A stretch of 22,334 bases of DNA from an uncultured Alphaproteobacteria bacterium (lineage in GTDB: Bacteria > Pseudomonadota > Alphaproteobacteria > Rs-D84), in the NCBI GenBank assembly GCA_934255455.1, contig CAKQNS010000010.1, positions 1 to 22,334 of the forward strand, read 5' to 3'. Both the position numbers and the translations under genes were made by a program. The notes beneath the pieces are model-generated. The model did not search any database. It was not told the origin of the DNA and saw only the letters and a list, made by a program, of their open reading frames with translations. This document shows, piece by piece, positions 1 through 6,074 of the stretch (positions within the stretch are counted from its first letter, which is position 1; every line of letters begins with the position of its first letter).

Positions 1-23
1 CCCGAACCCCCACCCATTTCCGC

Positions 24-52
24 GCCATGTGCCATTATTCATGGCACATGGC
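24..52. repeat. Perfect 12-bp inverted repeat (hairpin)
   Basis: Arms 24-35 and 41-52 (GCCATGTGCCAT / ATGGCACATGGC) are perfectly complementary around a 5-nt loop. The hairpin lies 13 bp past the stop of the leftward gene ending at 66, where a transcription end could be. No T-tract follows on either strand, so it is not a canonical intrinsic terminator. It may stabilise the mRNA 3' end or be a dispersed palindrome. Confidence 0.6.
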
Positions 53-65
53 AATTACCGGTCTA

Positions 66-533
66 TCAATCGCCGAGCGACCCGAACACGGCCGACCGGA
101 AACCGGAGTTGTCCCGGACGCCCTTACCGCAGAGGCTCGCGCAGCCGGACCCGCAACCGCCAACCGATCCGTAGGCGTCCTGGAACACCCAACGCGACCG
201 CGCGGGATGGGTCATTTGGCACCAACAATATCGGCCACTGCGTTCACCACCCGTGGCAACCGTTCCATCCGACGATTTTAATTCCGCGACCACCTGGTTG
301 GACGAGCCCGCCGTATCAACGCATGTGGCAATGCCAAACACGGTGCCGTATGAAAATGTGGTATTCCATTCAAACAAATCGGCATTATATGAATTGCTGC
401 TGCCATTAATCATGGGGTCCAGAACAACCGCAATTGTGTCATCGGTCGCGCACATTGTGGTGGCGTGCGCCACCATTGGCACGACAATGGCGCACCAACC
501 CACCCACAAACACAATTTTTTTAACAATCCCAT
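66..533 (-). CDS. Small exported cysteine-containing protein, paralogue of the gene at 606-1088
   Basis: This encodes a 155-aa protein with a clear signal peptide (MGLLKKLCLW..., hydrophobic core, cleavage after AHA). It is therefore exported, probably to the periplasm or surface. The ATG at 533 was chosen because an AGGA stands 7 nt upstream; the in-frame GTG at 539 would sit almost on the AGGA. The mature part shares an ordered motif set with the 606-1088 product: a central ATC, a (G/N)YCWC-type motif, (S/T)xW-x-F about 15 residues later, a (C/D)xxxC...C cluster, and a C-terminal FRSxxx. This is paralogy from a duplication. Spaced cysteines suggest disulfides. No enzyme motif is recognised. 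It is the last gene of a leftward cluster of three exported proteins, 72 bp after its neighbour. Function unknown. Confidence 0.8.
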   Translation of the reverse strand: MGLLKKLCLWVGWCAIVVPMVAHATTMCATDDTIAVVLDPMINGSSNSYNADLFEWNTTFSYGTVFGIATCVDTAGSSNQVVAELKSSDGTVATGGERSGRYCWCQMTHPARSRWVFQDAYGSVGGCGSGCASLCGKGVRDNSGFRSAVFGSLGD

Positions 534-576
534 TTCCACATCCTTTTGTTTTTATTCTAAAACCCTATCGTTTTTT

Positions 577-597
577 CCCCCGCCCTGCGGGGCGGGG
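577..597. other. GC-rich hairpin between two paralogous genes
   Basis: CCCCGCCC (578-585) pairs with GGGCGGGG (590-597) around a TGCG loop, flanked by T and A runs that extend the stem. It lies between the stop at 606 and the start at 533 of two leftward genes. The tract after the stem on the minus strand is A-rich rather than T-rich, so it is a poor intrinsic terminator in that direction. It could be an mRNA processing or stability element that sets the expression ratio of the two paralogues. Confidence 0.55.
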
Positions 598-605
598 AAA
601 ACAGA

Positions 606-1088
606 TTACCATATCGCCAAATACACCCCACCACTGCGGAATTTATCGGTATCGTTTGCGATTGCCGCCGCACAATCGCGCGCGCACGATGACGCACAGG
701 TGTCCTCGTCATTGTATGTTTTCAAAAACGTCCACCATGATGTGACCGGCCCCGTCAGCGAGCACCAGCAATAGTTCCCAACATCCGCCATCGACGACCG
801 CAAATGTGTATTTGCGCCGCCCATTGTAATTGCGCCACCGGCGGTGTCGGTTGAAACCTCGTTACATGTTGCCGCGCCGGTCAAACTGCGGTACGACGAA
901 TTATTCGGCACCAAATCATACCCGAAATTCAATGTGAATGTGTTTTCGTCGGTATCGACACTGTGCGATGTGGCGTTTTCGCCCTTTTTAATGGTGAATA
1001 CCGCCGTGCGCGTATGAATGCATGTGGTTGCGGCAATTGCCGGCGCCACCATCAAACACATAATCAAAAAACATATAATCCGTTTCAT
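606..1088 (-). CDS. Small exported cysteine-containing protein, paralogue of the gene at 66-533
   Basis: This encodes a 160-aa exported protein. The signal peptide MKRIICFLIMCLMVAPAIAA has cleavage after AIA. The ATG at 1088 is preceded by GGGGA at good spacing; longer in-frame starts would run into the upstream gene. The mature protein has a CIHTRTAVF start, a central ATC, YCWC, SWWTF, a CASSC...C cluster and a FRSGG tail, which matches the layout of the product encoded at 66-533. The gene starts 14 bp after the stop of the repeat protein at 1103-2065, so the two are almost certainly co-transcribed. No catalytic motif is seen. A surface or periplasmic structural role is plausible; function unknown. 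Confidence 0.82.
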   Translation of the reverse strand: MKRIICFLIMCLMVAPAIAATTCIHTRTAVFTIKKGENATSHSVDTDENTFTLNFGYDLVPNNSSYRSLTGAATCNEVSTDTAGGAITMGGANTHLRSSMADVGNYCWCSLTGPVTSWWTFLKTYNDEDTCASSCARDCAAAIANDTDKFRSGGVYLAIW

Positions 1089-1102
1089 TGTTTTCCCCGT
1101 AT

Positions 1103-2065
1103 TTAATCCACCAAATAATACACGCCGTCGGTGCCCCGCATATTTATCGCCCCCGGCGATTGTCCCGGCACCAAATTGCCATAGCACACGTCCGCCCCCA
1201 ATTCGACATTCAATGCCGGCGTTGTTTGGCGCGCATCATACAATGGTATGCGCAACCCAGTACTGGTACGCAAAACCGTTGCCCCATGCGTGCAATACGC
1301 GGCACATGTTCCAACACCGGTGTATGGCACACCCGCGTCACATAACATGGCGCACATTCCGCCCGACTGCGCCCCATCGGCGCAATTTGCGACCAAGAAA
1401 TATTCACCATAATTTTTTGCACACACGCCACCCGTGCGCGGCAACAATGTTTCATCGTTCACGGTTATGTCGTGGAAATTTTCCGGGCATTCACCGCGGA
1501 CAATATCGGCGCATGCGCCGGATTGCATCTGTTGCCCTGCCCCACACAATGTGGCCCCAAAAGACACCAAAACACCATTGTATATCGGCGTTAAATATTC
1601 CGGCAATTCGTATATGTCGTATGTGTTCATACACTGGCTGTTATCGACCGTTGCGGCGGAAAAAGTGGCCTGGCCGATGGCCGTTTTATGTGCACCATCG
1701 GGGCATTTGCCACGTGACCAATCCACACATTTGCCGTTTTCCAACTGGGCCCCCGCGCCACATAATGTGGCACCAAAACCGACCAATACTCCGTTATATA
1801 TAGGATAGAAAAAATCGGGCATTTCAACCATATCGTATGTATTCATACATTGCCGCGTTTGCACGGTGGCGGCCGAATATGTCGCGGCCCCAATTACCGT
1901 CGCATAATATCCGGCGGGACATTTGCCAGATTCTTTGTCTGCGCATTTTCCGTTGGTCATTTGTTGGTCTGGGCCGCACAGCGTCGCGCCAAACGAAACC
2001 ACATTGGCCCCGTGTACCGGGCACATTGTCACAGCCAATAAAAACAATCCGATTTGTCCCCTCAA
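1103..2065 (-). CDS. Exported protein with three ~72-residue cysteine-rich tandem repeats
   Basis: This is an exported protein of about 320 aa. The start is uncertain. No ATG lies upstream; the TTG at 2065 has GGGGA 8 nt ahead of it, while the TTG at 2080 gives five more residues but no Shine-Dalgarno. The signal peptide is followed by FGATLCG, which recurs at exactly 72-residue intervals three times. Each unit carries C-G-x(2)-QQ/QL-x-NGKC-x-D, GKCP-x-G, AT-x-SAATV, QCMNTYD and PIYNGVLV. The third unit diverges into a unique cysteine-rich tail. Even cysteine spacing suggests disulfide-stabilised modules of a surface or periplasmic protein. It is first in a leftward cluster with two smaller secreted paralogues, and a terminator-like hairpin (2089-2127) lies just upstream. 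Function unknown. Confidence 0.8.
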   Translation of the reverse strand: MRGQIGLFLLAVTMCPVHGANVVSFGATLCGPDQQMTNGKCADKESGKCPAGYYATVIGAATYSAATVQTRQCMNTYDMVEMPDFFYPIYNGVLVGFGATLCGAGAQLENGKCVDWSRGKCPDGAHKTAIGQATFSAATVDNSQCMNTYDIYELPEYLTPIYNGVLVSFGATLCGAGQQMQSGACADIVRGECPENFHDITVNDETLLPRTGGVCAKNYGEYFLVANCADGAQSGGMCAMLCDAGVPYTGVGTCAAYCTHGATVLRTSTGLRIPLYDARQTTPALNVELGADVCYGNLVPGQSPGAINMRGTDGVYYLVD

Positions 2066-2088
2066 CCTGAATTTCCCCAACGGTGCGT

Positions 2089-2127
2089 AAAAACAAAACC
2101 ACCAAAAAACAACGGTTCAAGGTGGTT
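2089..2127 (-). terminator. Terminator-like hairpin in the leader of the 1103-2065 gene
   Basis: On the minus strand AACCACC (2127-2121) pairs with GGTGGTT (2103-2097), followed by TTTGTTTTT. It lies between the putative leftward -10 (TATAGT at 2144-2139) and the start codon, where it could act as an attenuator. The long loop makes it weaker than the other terminators here. Confidence 0.45.
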
Positions 2128-2133
2128 GGAGGC

Positions 2134-2250
2134 TAGAAACTATACAAGAAGAAATAGCGGGCTTATTCAATATATTCGCCGCCCTCCAACCGAATACACG
2201 GATTGGAGTTATTTTTTGTCCACCACGGACACTTCTTGTACAGGTTTCTA
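2134..2250. repeat. 117-bp palindromic element (MITE-like or structured RNA)
   Basis: The left arm TAGAAAC-TA-TACAAGAAG (2134-2151) is complementary to the right arm CTTCTTGTA-CAG-GTTTCTA (2232-2250). A second hairpin sits inside it (CTCCAACCG 2184-2192 against CGGATTGGAG 2199-2208, then TTATTTTTT on the plus strand). The ends read TA...TA, compatible with a mariner/IS630-type miniature element. A small structured RNA is the alternative. It fills most of the 300-bp gap between the secreted-protein cluster and tRNA-Asp. Confidence 0.55.
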
Positions 2251-2340
2251 TGCATGGTTGCCGTACGCACTGGCAACGATGACATTATTGCCCGAATGGC
2301 AATTTTTTGCAAGTAAATTCACTTTGCGTGAAAAAAACTC

Positions 2341-2367
2341 TTGCATTTGGATTTGCGACAGTATAAT
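2341..2367 (+). promoter_or_regulatory. Promoter of tRNA-Asp
   Basis: A perfect -10 TATAAT lies at 2362-2367 and a -35-like TTGCAT at 2341-2346 (15-bp spacer). Transcription would start near 2374, just before the tRNA 5' end at 2382. Confidence 0.7.
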
Positions 2368-2381
2368 ATATGCCTTGCTCT

Positions 2382-2458
2382 GGGGTTGTAGCTCAGCTGG
2401 TTAGAGCGTCTGCCTGTCACGCAGAAGGTCGAGGGTTCGAGCCCCTTCAATCCCGCCA
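2382..2458 (+). tRNA. tRNA-Asp (anticodon GUC)
   Basis: This is a 77-nt cloverleaf with CCA encoded. The acceptor arms GGGGTTG and CAATCCC pair with one G-T. The D-arm contains AGCTCAGCTGGTTAGAGC, the anticodon arm is CTGCCTGTCACGCAG with GTC in the loop, and the T-arm contains GGTTCGAGCC. The discriminator is G, as expected for tRNA-Asp. It has its own promoter and intrinsic terminator. Confidence 0.97.
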
Positions 2459-2465
2459 GATAAAT

Positions 2466-2497
2466 GAAAAACACATCGGAAACGGTGTGTTTTTTTT
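2466..2497 (+). terminator. Intrinsic terminator of tRNA-Asp
   Basis: AAAAACACA and TGTGTTTTT form the stem around TCGGAAACGG, and a run of eight T follows. It lies immediately downstream of the tRNA. Confidence 0.85.
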
Positions 2498-2500
2498 CAT

Positions 2501-2607
2501 AGAGAGCAAAGAGCATCCGTCTCCGCTACGCTCCGCCGAGATAAAAAGTTCAAAGTTCAGAGTTCAAAGTTCAAAATACCACTCTTGTCATTGCGAGCGC
2601 GGCAATC
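2501..2607. repeat. Cluster of short dispersed repeats
   Basis: Three kinds of repeat adjoin. AGAGAGCAAAGAGCA (2501-2515) recurs after another terminator at 22030. The 18-bp block AGAGCATCCGTCTCCGCT (2510-2527), followed by CTCCGCCG, recurs inverted at 18190-18219. Tandem GTTCAAA/GTTCAGA units (2544-2577) share 18 bp with 12649-12666. The stretch ends with CATTGCGAGCGCGGCAATCC (2588-2607), whose ATTGC/GCAAT ends form a small palindrome. No gene is visible between tRNA-Asp and the lipoprotein at 2787. Confidence 0.7.
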
Positions 2608-2720
2608 CATAGAAAAAACACCGCGGGGGGAATGAAATAAATTCAACTCTGACCGCCGGGGTGCCGGCATTACCCCCCCCTGTTATGGAAATCTTGGGAA
2701 TACAAACGCATTGTGCGCAG

Positions 2721-2748
2721 TTGATTTTATTGGAAATAATGGTATGGT
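2721..2748 (+). promoter_or_regulatory. Putative promoter of the META-domain lipoprotein
   Basis: TTGATT (2721-2726) and TATGGT (2743-2748) stand 16 bp apart, about 40 bp before the start codon at 2787, which has its own Shine-Dalgarno AAGGGAGA. Confidence 0.5.
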
Positions 2749-2786
2749 ATATCCAACGAACAAAACACACCAAGGGAGAAAACAAT

Positions 2787-3248
2787 ATGACTTTCAAAGT
2801 ATTTACATTGGGCGCAACACTGTTGGCATTGGCCGCATGTGGCGATAATGCACAAAACCCGGCCGCATTACGCGGGACTAATTTCATTGCCAACGGCAAT
2901 GGCACAAACATTACACTGGCGTTCGACGCAAATGAAATGCGTTTCTATGGCCAGGTGGTAAATCTGTACAACGGTTCGTACACCGCCCACGGTGACAGCA
3001 TCAAATTTGACCAAGGCGCAACAACACTGATGATGGGGCCACGCGACGCAATGGCGACCGAACACGAATATTTCGAATTCTTGGCCGCGGTTGAAAAATA
3101 TAACCTGAACGCGGGCACATTGACATTGACGGCAAACAACGGTCGTAAAATGATATTCAAACAGGTCGCAGAATTGCCAGACGACACCACCATTGTCGAA
3201 GACAGCGAAATCATCACTGTTGATGTACCCGCCACCACCGCGGAATAA
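2787..3248 (+). CDS. META-domain (HslJ-like) lipoprotein
   Basis: This encodes a 153-aa lipoprotein. The ATG at 2787 follows AAGGGAGA at good spacing; the longer in-frame extension has no ribosome site and encodes no signal sequence. MTFKVFTLGATLLALAACGD is a type II signal peptide with lipobox LAAC and acylated Cys19. The rest fits the META/HslJ fold: GTNFIANGNGTNITLAFDAN, then MRFYGQVVNLYNGSYTAHGDSIKF, then TTLMMGPRDAM-x-EHEYFEFL, then a C-terminal LTLTANNGRKMIF strand. Family members are small periplasmic or lipoprotein domains, some linked to novobiocin or heat-shock phenotypes; their molecular function is generally unclear. It is monocistronic, with its own promoter and terminator. Subcellular fate is predicted; the role is not. 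Confidence 0.85.
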   Translation: MTFKVFTLGATLLALAACGDNAQNPAALRGTNFIANGNGTNITLAFDANEMRFYGQVVNLYNGSYTAHGDSIKFDQGATTLMMGPRDAMATEHEYFEFLAAVEKYNLNAGTLTLTANNGRKMIFKQVAELPDDTTIVEDSEIITVDVPATTAE

Positions 3249-3266
3249 TATTCGCCGCCACAATAC

Positions 3267-3291
3267 AAACGCCCCCACGGGGGCGTTTTTT
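3267..3291 (+). terminator. Intrinsic terminator of the META lipoprotein gene
   Basis: AACGCCCC and GGGGCGTT flank a short loop, followed by a T-tract. Almost the same hairpin is used downstream of ohyA at 3671-3690. Confidence 0.88.
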
Positions 3292-3337
3292 ATGGCAATA
3301 CACTAAAAAAGGTGACCTGGTTTATCCGGACACCCCA

Positions 3338-3366
3338 CAAAATGAAAACCACCAAAACGGTGGTTT
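3338..3366 (-). terminator. Leftward intrinsic terminator beyond the tRNA 3'-end duplicate
   Basis: On the minus strand AAACCACC pairs with GGTGGTTT around GTTTT, then TTCATTTT follows. It stands next to the partial tRNA-Glu copy (3369-3392), just as a similar hairpin stands next to the real tRNA-Glu. Confidence 0.6.
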
Positions 3367-3368
3367 AC

Positions 3369-3392
3369 TATTTTGGCAGCCCCACTCGGATT
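3369..3392 (-). repeat. Duplicate of the 3' end of tRNA-Glu
   Basis: 24 bp are identical to 3531-3554, which is the encoded CCA, discriminator, acceptor 3' strand and part of the T-arm of tRNA-Glu plus flanking T-rich bases. The two copies are direct repeats 162 bp apart. No integrase or tRNA body accompanies the copy, and the 138 bp between the copies hold no recognisable gene. Confidence 0.85.
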
Positions 3393-3498
3393 GTTCGCGT
3401 TGCTCACCACACGTAAGGCGCGAACGGCGCGCAAAGTGTTGCGCTTGTTCTTGCCAACTATCGTGTCGAACCTGCGGTTCTCATCCGGTGCCTGACGC

Positions 3499-3526
3499 AA
3501 AATAAAAAGACCACCTTTCGGTGGCC
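3499..3526 (-). terminator. Intrinsic terminator of tRNA-Glu
   Basis: On the minus strand CCACC and GGTGG pair around a GAAA loop and are followed by TCTTTTTATTTT. The hairpin starts 10 bp beyond the CCA end of the tRNA. Confidence 0.75.
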
Positions 3527-3535
3527 ATTTTATTT

Positions 3536-3610
3536 TGGCAGCCCCACTCGGATTCGAACCGGGATTCTCGCCTTGAAAGGGCGGTGTCCTAACCATTAGA
3601 CGATGGGGCC
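3536..3610 (-). tRNA. tRNA-Glu (anticodon UUC)
   Basis: This is a 75-nt cloverleaf on the minus strand with encoded CCA. The acceptor arms GGCCCCA and TGGGGCT include a terminal G-T pair. The anticodon loop is CCTTTCAAG with TTC, the T-arm contains GGTTCGAATC, and the discriminator is G. A near-consensus promoter (3633-3661) and a terminator flank it. Confidence 0.97.
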
Positions 3611-3632
3611 AAAACTTAAAAATTGCCGGCAA

Positions 3633-3661
3633 ATTATAACTGGCAAAATATAAATTGTCAA
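3633..3661 (-). promoter_or_regulatory. Consensus promoter of tRNA-Glu
   Basis: On the minus strand TTGACA (3661-3656) and TATAAT (3638-3633) are separated by exactly 17 bp, a perfect sigma-70-type promoter. It starts only about 10 bp beyond the terminator of the upstream gene. Confidence 0.9.
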
Positions 3662-3670
3662 GGATAATAT

Positions 3671-3690
3671 AACGCCCCCGTGGGGGCGTT
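3671..3690 (-). terminator. Terminator of the oleate hydratase gene
   Basis: AACGCCCCC and GGGGGCGTT form a perfect palindrome, followed on the minus strand by TATATT. The U-tract is weak, but the position, 24 bp beyond the ohyA stop and just before the tRNA-Glu promoter, supports termination. Confidence 0.7.
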
Positions 3691-3713
3691 TTCTGTGCTC
3701 TACTCTCTATGCT

Positions 3714-5486
3714 CTATATCAATCCTTCTTGGTGCATCAATTCGGCGATATATGTGCCGCGCACATGTCTCACCCCCGCCGCCCCCAGCAATTTCATAAA
3801 CCACGGCATTTCTATATCGGCCAGTTTCTTTTTATCGTTCAGGTAATACACGCTGCGCATCAGGACGCGCGCATCAAAGCATGAATCAAATACCTCGGGC
3901 ACGCCACGGTCAACATTCAGCAATGTGTACACGGCCTCCATCGCGGTGCGAACCGAATATTCGGTTGTAAACACCGTGTCGCGTTCGGTTTCGGCATAGT
4001 TCCCAATGAATGCGAAATTGACCGCGCCCTTTGGCACAACCAATGGGCGATCGCCCAATGCACGTGGCATAAAATATGTCGAAATAAACGGCATGTGACA
4101 CGGTACGGTGTGCGATGCGTTGTGCGCAATGTCTTCGATTTCGGCCATTGGAACGCCAATATGGTACAACCATTCCGCGCACAGTTCCGCGCCCGTACAA
4201 TCGGCGATTTTCTTTTTCACATAGTTGCCTGTTGTATCCGACAGCAACCCGTATGTCCACACCACGATTTCGTTTTTCTTTTGTGCGCGGAAATGCGGCT
4301 GGCGCGAAATCGAAAATCCATACAGCCAATTCGAATCGCGAATTGTGACGGGCCCGCTGGATACAATGGAACCACTGTGCGGATCTTTCTTGCAAATCTT
4401 TTTGATATACGGAACAACGCGATCATCGGTCAAAGTAATTGTTGCCGACATAACCCAATTTGCCGCCGGGATATTTTCGCAGAATTTTTCAGGTCGCCCA
4501 AATTCGGCGTTTTGTGCCGCAATGTTTTTCCATAAATCCCAACTGGGGCCAACGCCGGTGGGCTTTGGTGCGGGCGTATCATTGTCGCCGTATGTGCTGT
4601 TTTCAGTAATAGAACCATTGGTAATGAACACCAAATCGTCTGGCGACAGGTTGATTGTTTTCTTGCGACCGCCATGCACCATTTCAATAGATTTCGCAAC
4701 CTTGGTCGATGCGCCGGAATCAATCACAACATTGGTCACACGCGTGTCATAGTGGAACACAACCCCGCGCGCCGTCAACCATCGCACCAATGGCGTAATC
4801 AGCGATTCGTATTGATTATATTTTGTGAACTTTAACGCAGACATATCGGCCAAACTGCCCACGTGATGGATAAAGCGCAAAATGTACCGGCGCATTTCCA
4901 TCGCGCTGGACCATCGTTCAAACGCAAACATTGTCGCCCAATACATCCAGAAATTTGATGCAAAGAATTCTTCGCTGAACACTTGATCAATTTGAACATC
5001 TTGCAATTTATCTTCGGGCGTCATGGCCAGGTCAACCAATTCACGAATCGCCCGCGGTGTCAATGTCAATTTGCCATCGGTTGGAATTTGTTTGCCGCGC
5101 TTTTCAATTATACGCGTGTGCGAAAAACTGGGGTCGTCTTTGTTCAGCCAATAAAATTCATCCAGGACCGACACTTTTTCATCTTCGAGTGACGGAATAG
5201 ACCGAAACAAATCCCACAGCGTTTCAAAATGCGCCTCCATTTCACGACCACCACGAATGATATATCCCAATTTTGGATTTTTTATGCCGTCCATACTGCC
5301 ACCTGGGACGGACAGTTCTTCGAAAATGTGAATTTTTTTGCCAGACATTTTTGCGTCGCGAATCATAAAGACCGCCGCCGCCAATCCGGCCAGGCCGCCG
5401 CCCACAATATATGCCGATTTTTTATCTGCGCCGGCCGGTTTGCGCGCGTCGGCAAATGCTTCGTAATTGCCACTGGTGTGATACAT
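3714..5486 (-). CDS. ohyA: Oleate hydratase (MCRA family, FAD-dependent)
   Basis: This encodes a full-length 590-aa oleate hydratase, which adds water to the cis-9 double bond of oleic (and linoleic) acid to give 10-hydroxy fatty acids. These enzymes usually bind FAD as a structural cofactor and associate with membranes. The FAD-binding motif is IVGGGLAGLAAA (residues 27-38). RGGREMEAHFETLWD contains Glu82, and RRYILRF contains Tyr201; both match the catalytic Glu82/Tyr201 of the Staphylococcus aureus enzyme in position. KYNQYESLI (222-230) is also diagnostic. The ATG at 5486 has AAGGGGAA upstream. A possible promoter is TTTAAT-N17-TATGAT (5550-5522). The gene is monocistronic. In gut and skin bacteria this activity detoxifies unsaturated fatty acids. 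Horizontal acquisition is possible, since such genes are common in Firmicutes and Bacteroidetes. Confidence 0.96.
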   Translation of the reverse strand: MYHTSGNYEAFADARKPAGADKKSAYIVGGGLAGLAAAVFMIRDAKMSGKKIHIFEELSVPGGSMDGIKNPKLGYIIRGGREMEAHFETLWDLFRSIPSLEDEKVSVLDEFYWLNKDDPSFSHTRIIEKRGKQIPTDGKLTLTPRAIRELVDLAMTPEDKLQDVQIDQVFSEEFFASNFWMYWATMFAFERWSSAMEMRRYILRFIHHVGSLADMSALKFTKYNQYESLITPLVRWLTARGVVFHYDTRVTNVVIDSGASTKVAKSIEMVHGGRKKTINLSPDDLVFITNGSITENSTYGDNDTPAPKPTGVGPSWDLWKNIAAQNAEFGRPEKFCENIPAANWVMSATITLTDDRVVPYIKKICKKDPHSGSIVSSGPVTIRDSNWLYGFSISRQPHFRAQKKNEIVVWTYGLLSDTTGNYVKKKIADCTGAELCAEWLYHIGVPMAEIEDIAHNASHTVPCHMPFISTYFMPRALGDRPLVVPKGAVNFAFIGNYAETERDTVFTTEYSVRTAMEAVYTLLNVDRGVPEVFDSCFDARVLMRSVYYLNDKKKLADIEMPWFMKLLGAAGVRHVRGTYIAELMHQEGLI

Positions 5487-5713
5487 AATTTTCCCCTTTG
5501 GTTATAAAATTTATGTACTACATCATAATGCGTGTGGGCGCGCCATTAAACAGGACAGTAATCCCCCACCCCAAGAAAATTTATTGATTATGCAATACCA
5601 CCAGCGCAATCATCAATCGCATATCGCACGAAAATCTGTTTTTTTACCGTGGGAATCATAATCTGGCATTTTATCATAAAAATCCCATGAATAAAAACAC
5701 GCATCCCAAATAT

Positions 5714-5742
5714 TTGACTATTCCATCGGCAACGGGTATAAT
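5714..5742 (+). promoter_or_regulatory. Near-consensus promoter of the LptM-like lipoprotein; predicts a leaderless mRNA
   Basis: TTGACT (5714-5719) and TATAAT (5737-5742) are separated by 17 bp. The expected start is at about 5749-5750, which is the A of the ATG at 5750. No Shine-Dalgarno is present. Confidence 0.85.
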
Positions 5743-5749
5743 TGCCAGT

Positions 5750-5869
5750 ATGAACAAGGTATTTATTGGATTTTTATTGATAGCAACAATGGCCATCGCC
5801 GCATGTGGCGTGAAAAGTGACCTGTCGCATCCGGATTCGGCGTATCCCCGCAATTATCCGGTATATTAA
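5750..5869 (+). CDS. lptM: Tiny LptM/YifL-like lipoprotein
   Basis: This encodes a 39-aa lipoprotein. MNKVFIGFLLIATMAIAACG is a type II signal peptide with lipobox IAAC and acylated Cys19. The mature peptide CGVKSDLSHPDSAYPRNYPVY begins with the CG-x-K-x-x-L-x-x-P pattern of the LptM (YifL) family. In E. coli, LptM is an outer-membrane lipoprotein that assists LptD disulfide maturation in the LPS translocon; alphaproteobacteria have many short relatives. An in-frame ATG at 5687 was rejected because the promoter (5714-5742) lies inside that extension and the signal peptide starts at 5750. The transcript should be leaderless. Family assignment rests on the short motif, so the symbol is tentative. 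Confidence 0.75.
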   Translation: MNKVFIGFLLIATMAIAACGVKSDLSHPDSAYPRNYPVY

Positions 5870-5894
5870 ACAAAATCTAACTACGGAATTTAAT

Positions 5895-5979
5895 TGGTGC
5901 GGGCGAGGAGACTTGAACTCCTATGGGTCACCCCACTGGAACCTAAATCCAGCGCGTCTGCCAATTTCGCCACGCCCGC
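5895..5979 (-). tRNA. tRNA-Leu (anticodon UAG)
   Basis: This is an 85-nt class II tRNA on the minus strand with a long variable arm. The acceptor arms are GCGGGCG and CGCCCGC followed by ACCA. The anticodon loop is GATTTAGGT with TAG, and the T-arm contains AGTTCAAGTCT. CCA is encoded. A weak -10 (TATCAT, 6006-6001) lies upstream. Confidence 0.96.
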
Positions 5980-6014
5980 ACGATTGACAAAAACAAGGTT
6001 ATGATAAAAAAGAC

Positions 6015-6043
6015 TTGATTTCCAGTAATTTTTAACATAAAAT
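6015..6043 (+). promoter_or_regulatory. Putative rpmG promoter
   Basis: TTGATT (6015-6020) and TAAAAT (6038-6043) are separated by 17 bp. The predicted start near 6050 leaves a short leader with AAAGGG before the ATG at 6075. Confidence 0.55.
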
Positions 6044-6074
6044 CGGCATCAGAATAATTATAAAGGGCAATAAA

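Noticed and set aside
1824..2120. Minus-strand frame starting with a signal-like MNRCFLVVLFLR
   Set aside because: It begins at TTG without a ribosome site and becomes a shadow of the repeat protein. The true frame has its own signal peptide, so a frameshift is not needed.
3303..3632. Long minus-strand open frame across the tRNA-Glu region
   Set aside because: It runs through the tRNA gene, its duplicate and two terminators, and its apparent internal repeat comes only from the tRNA duplication. No ribosome site.
5687..5749. N-terminal extension of the LptM-like gene from ATG 5687
   Set aside because: A near-consensus promoter lies inside the extension and the lipoprotein signal starts at 5750.
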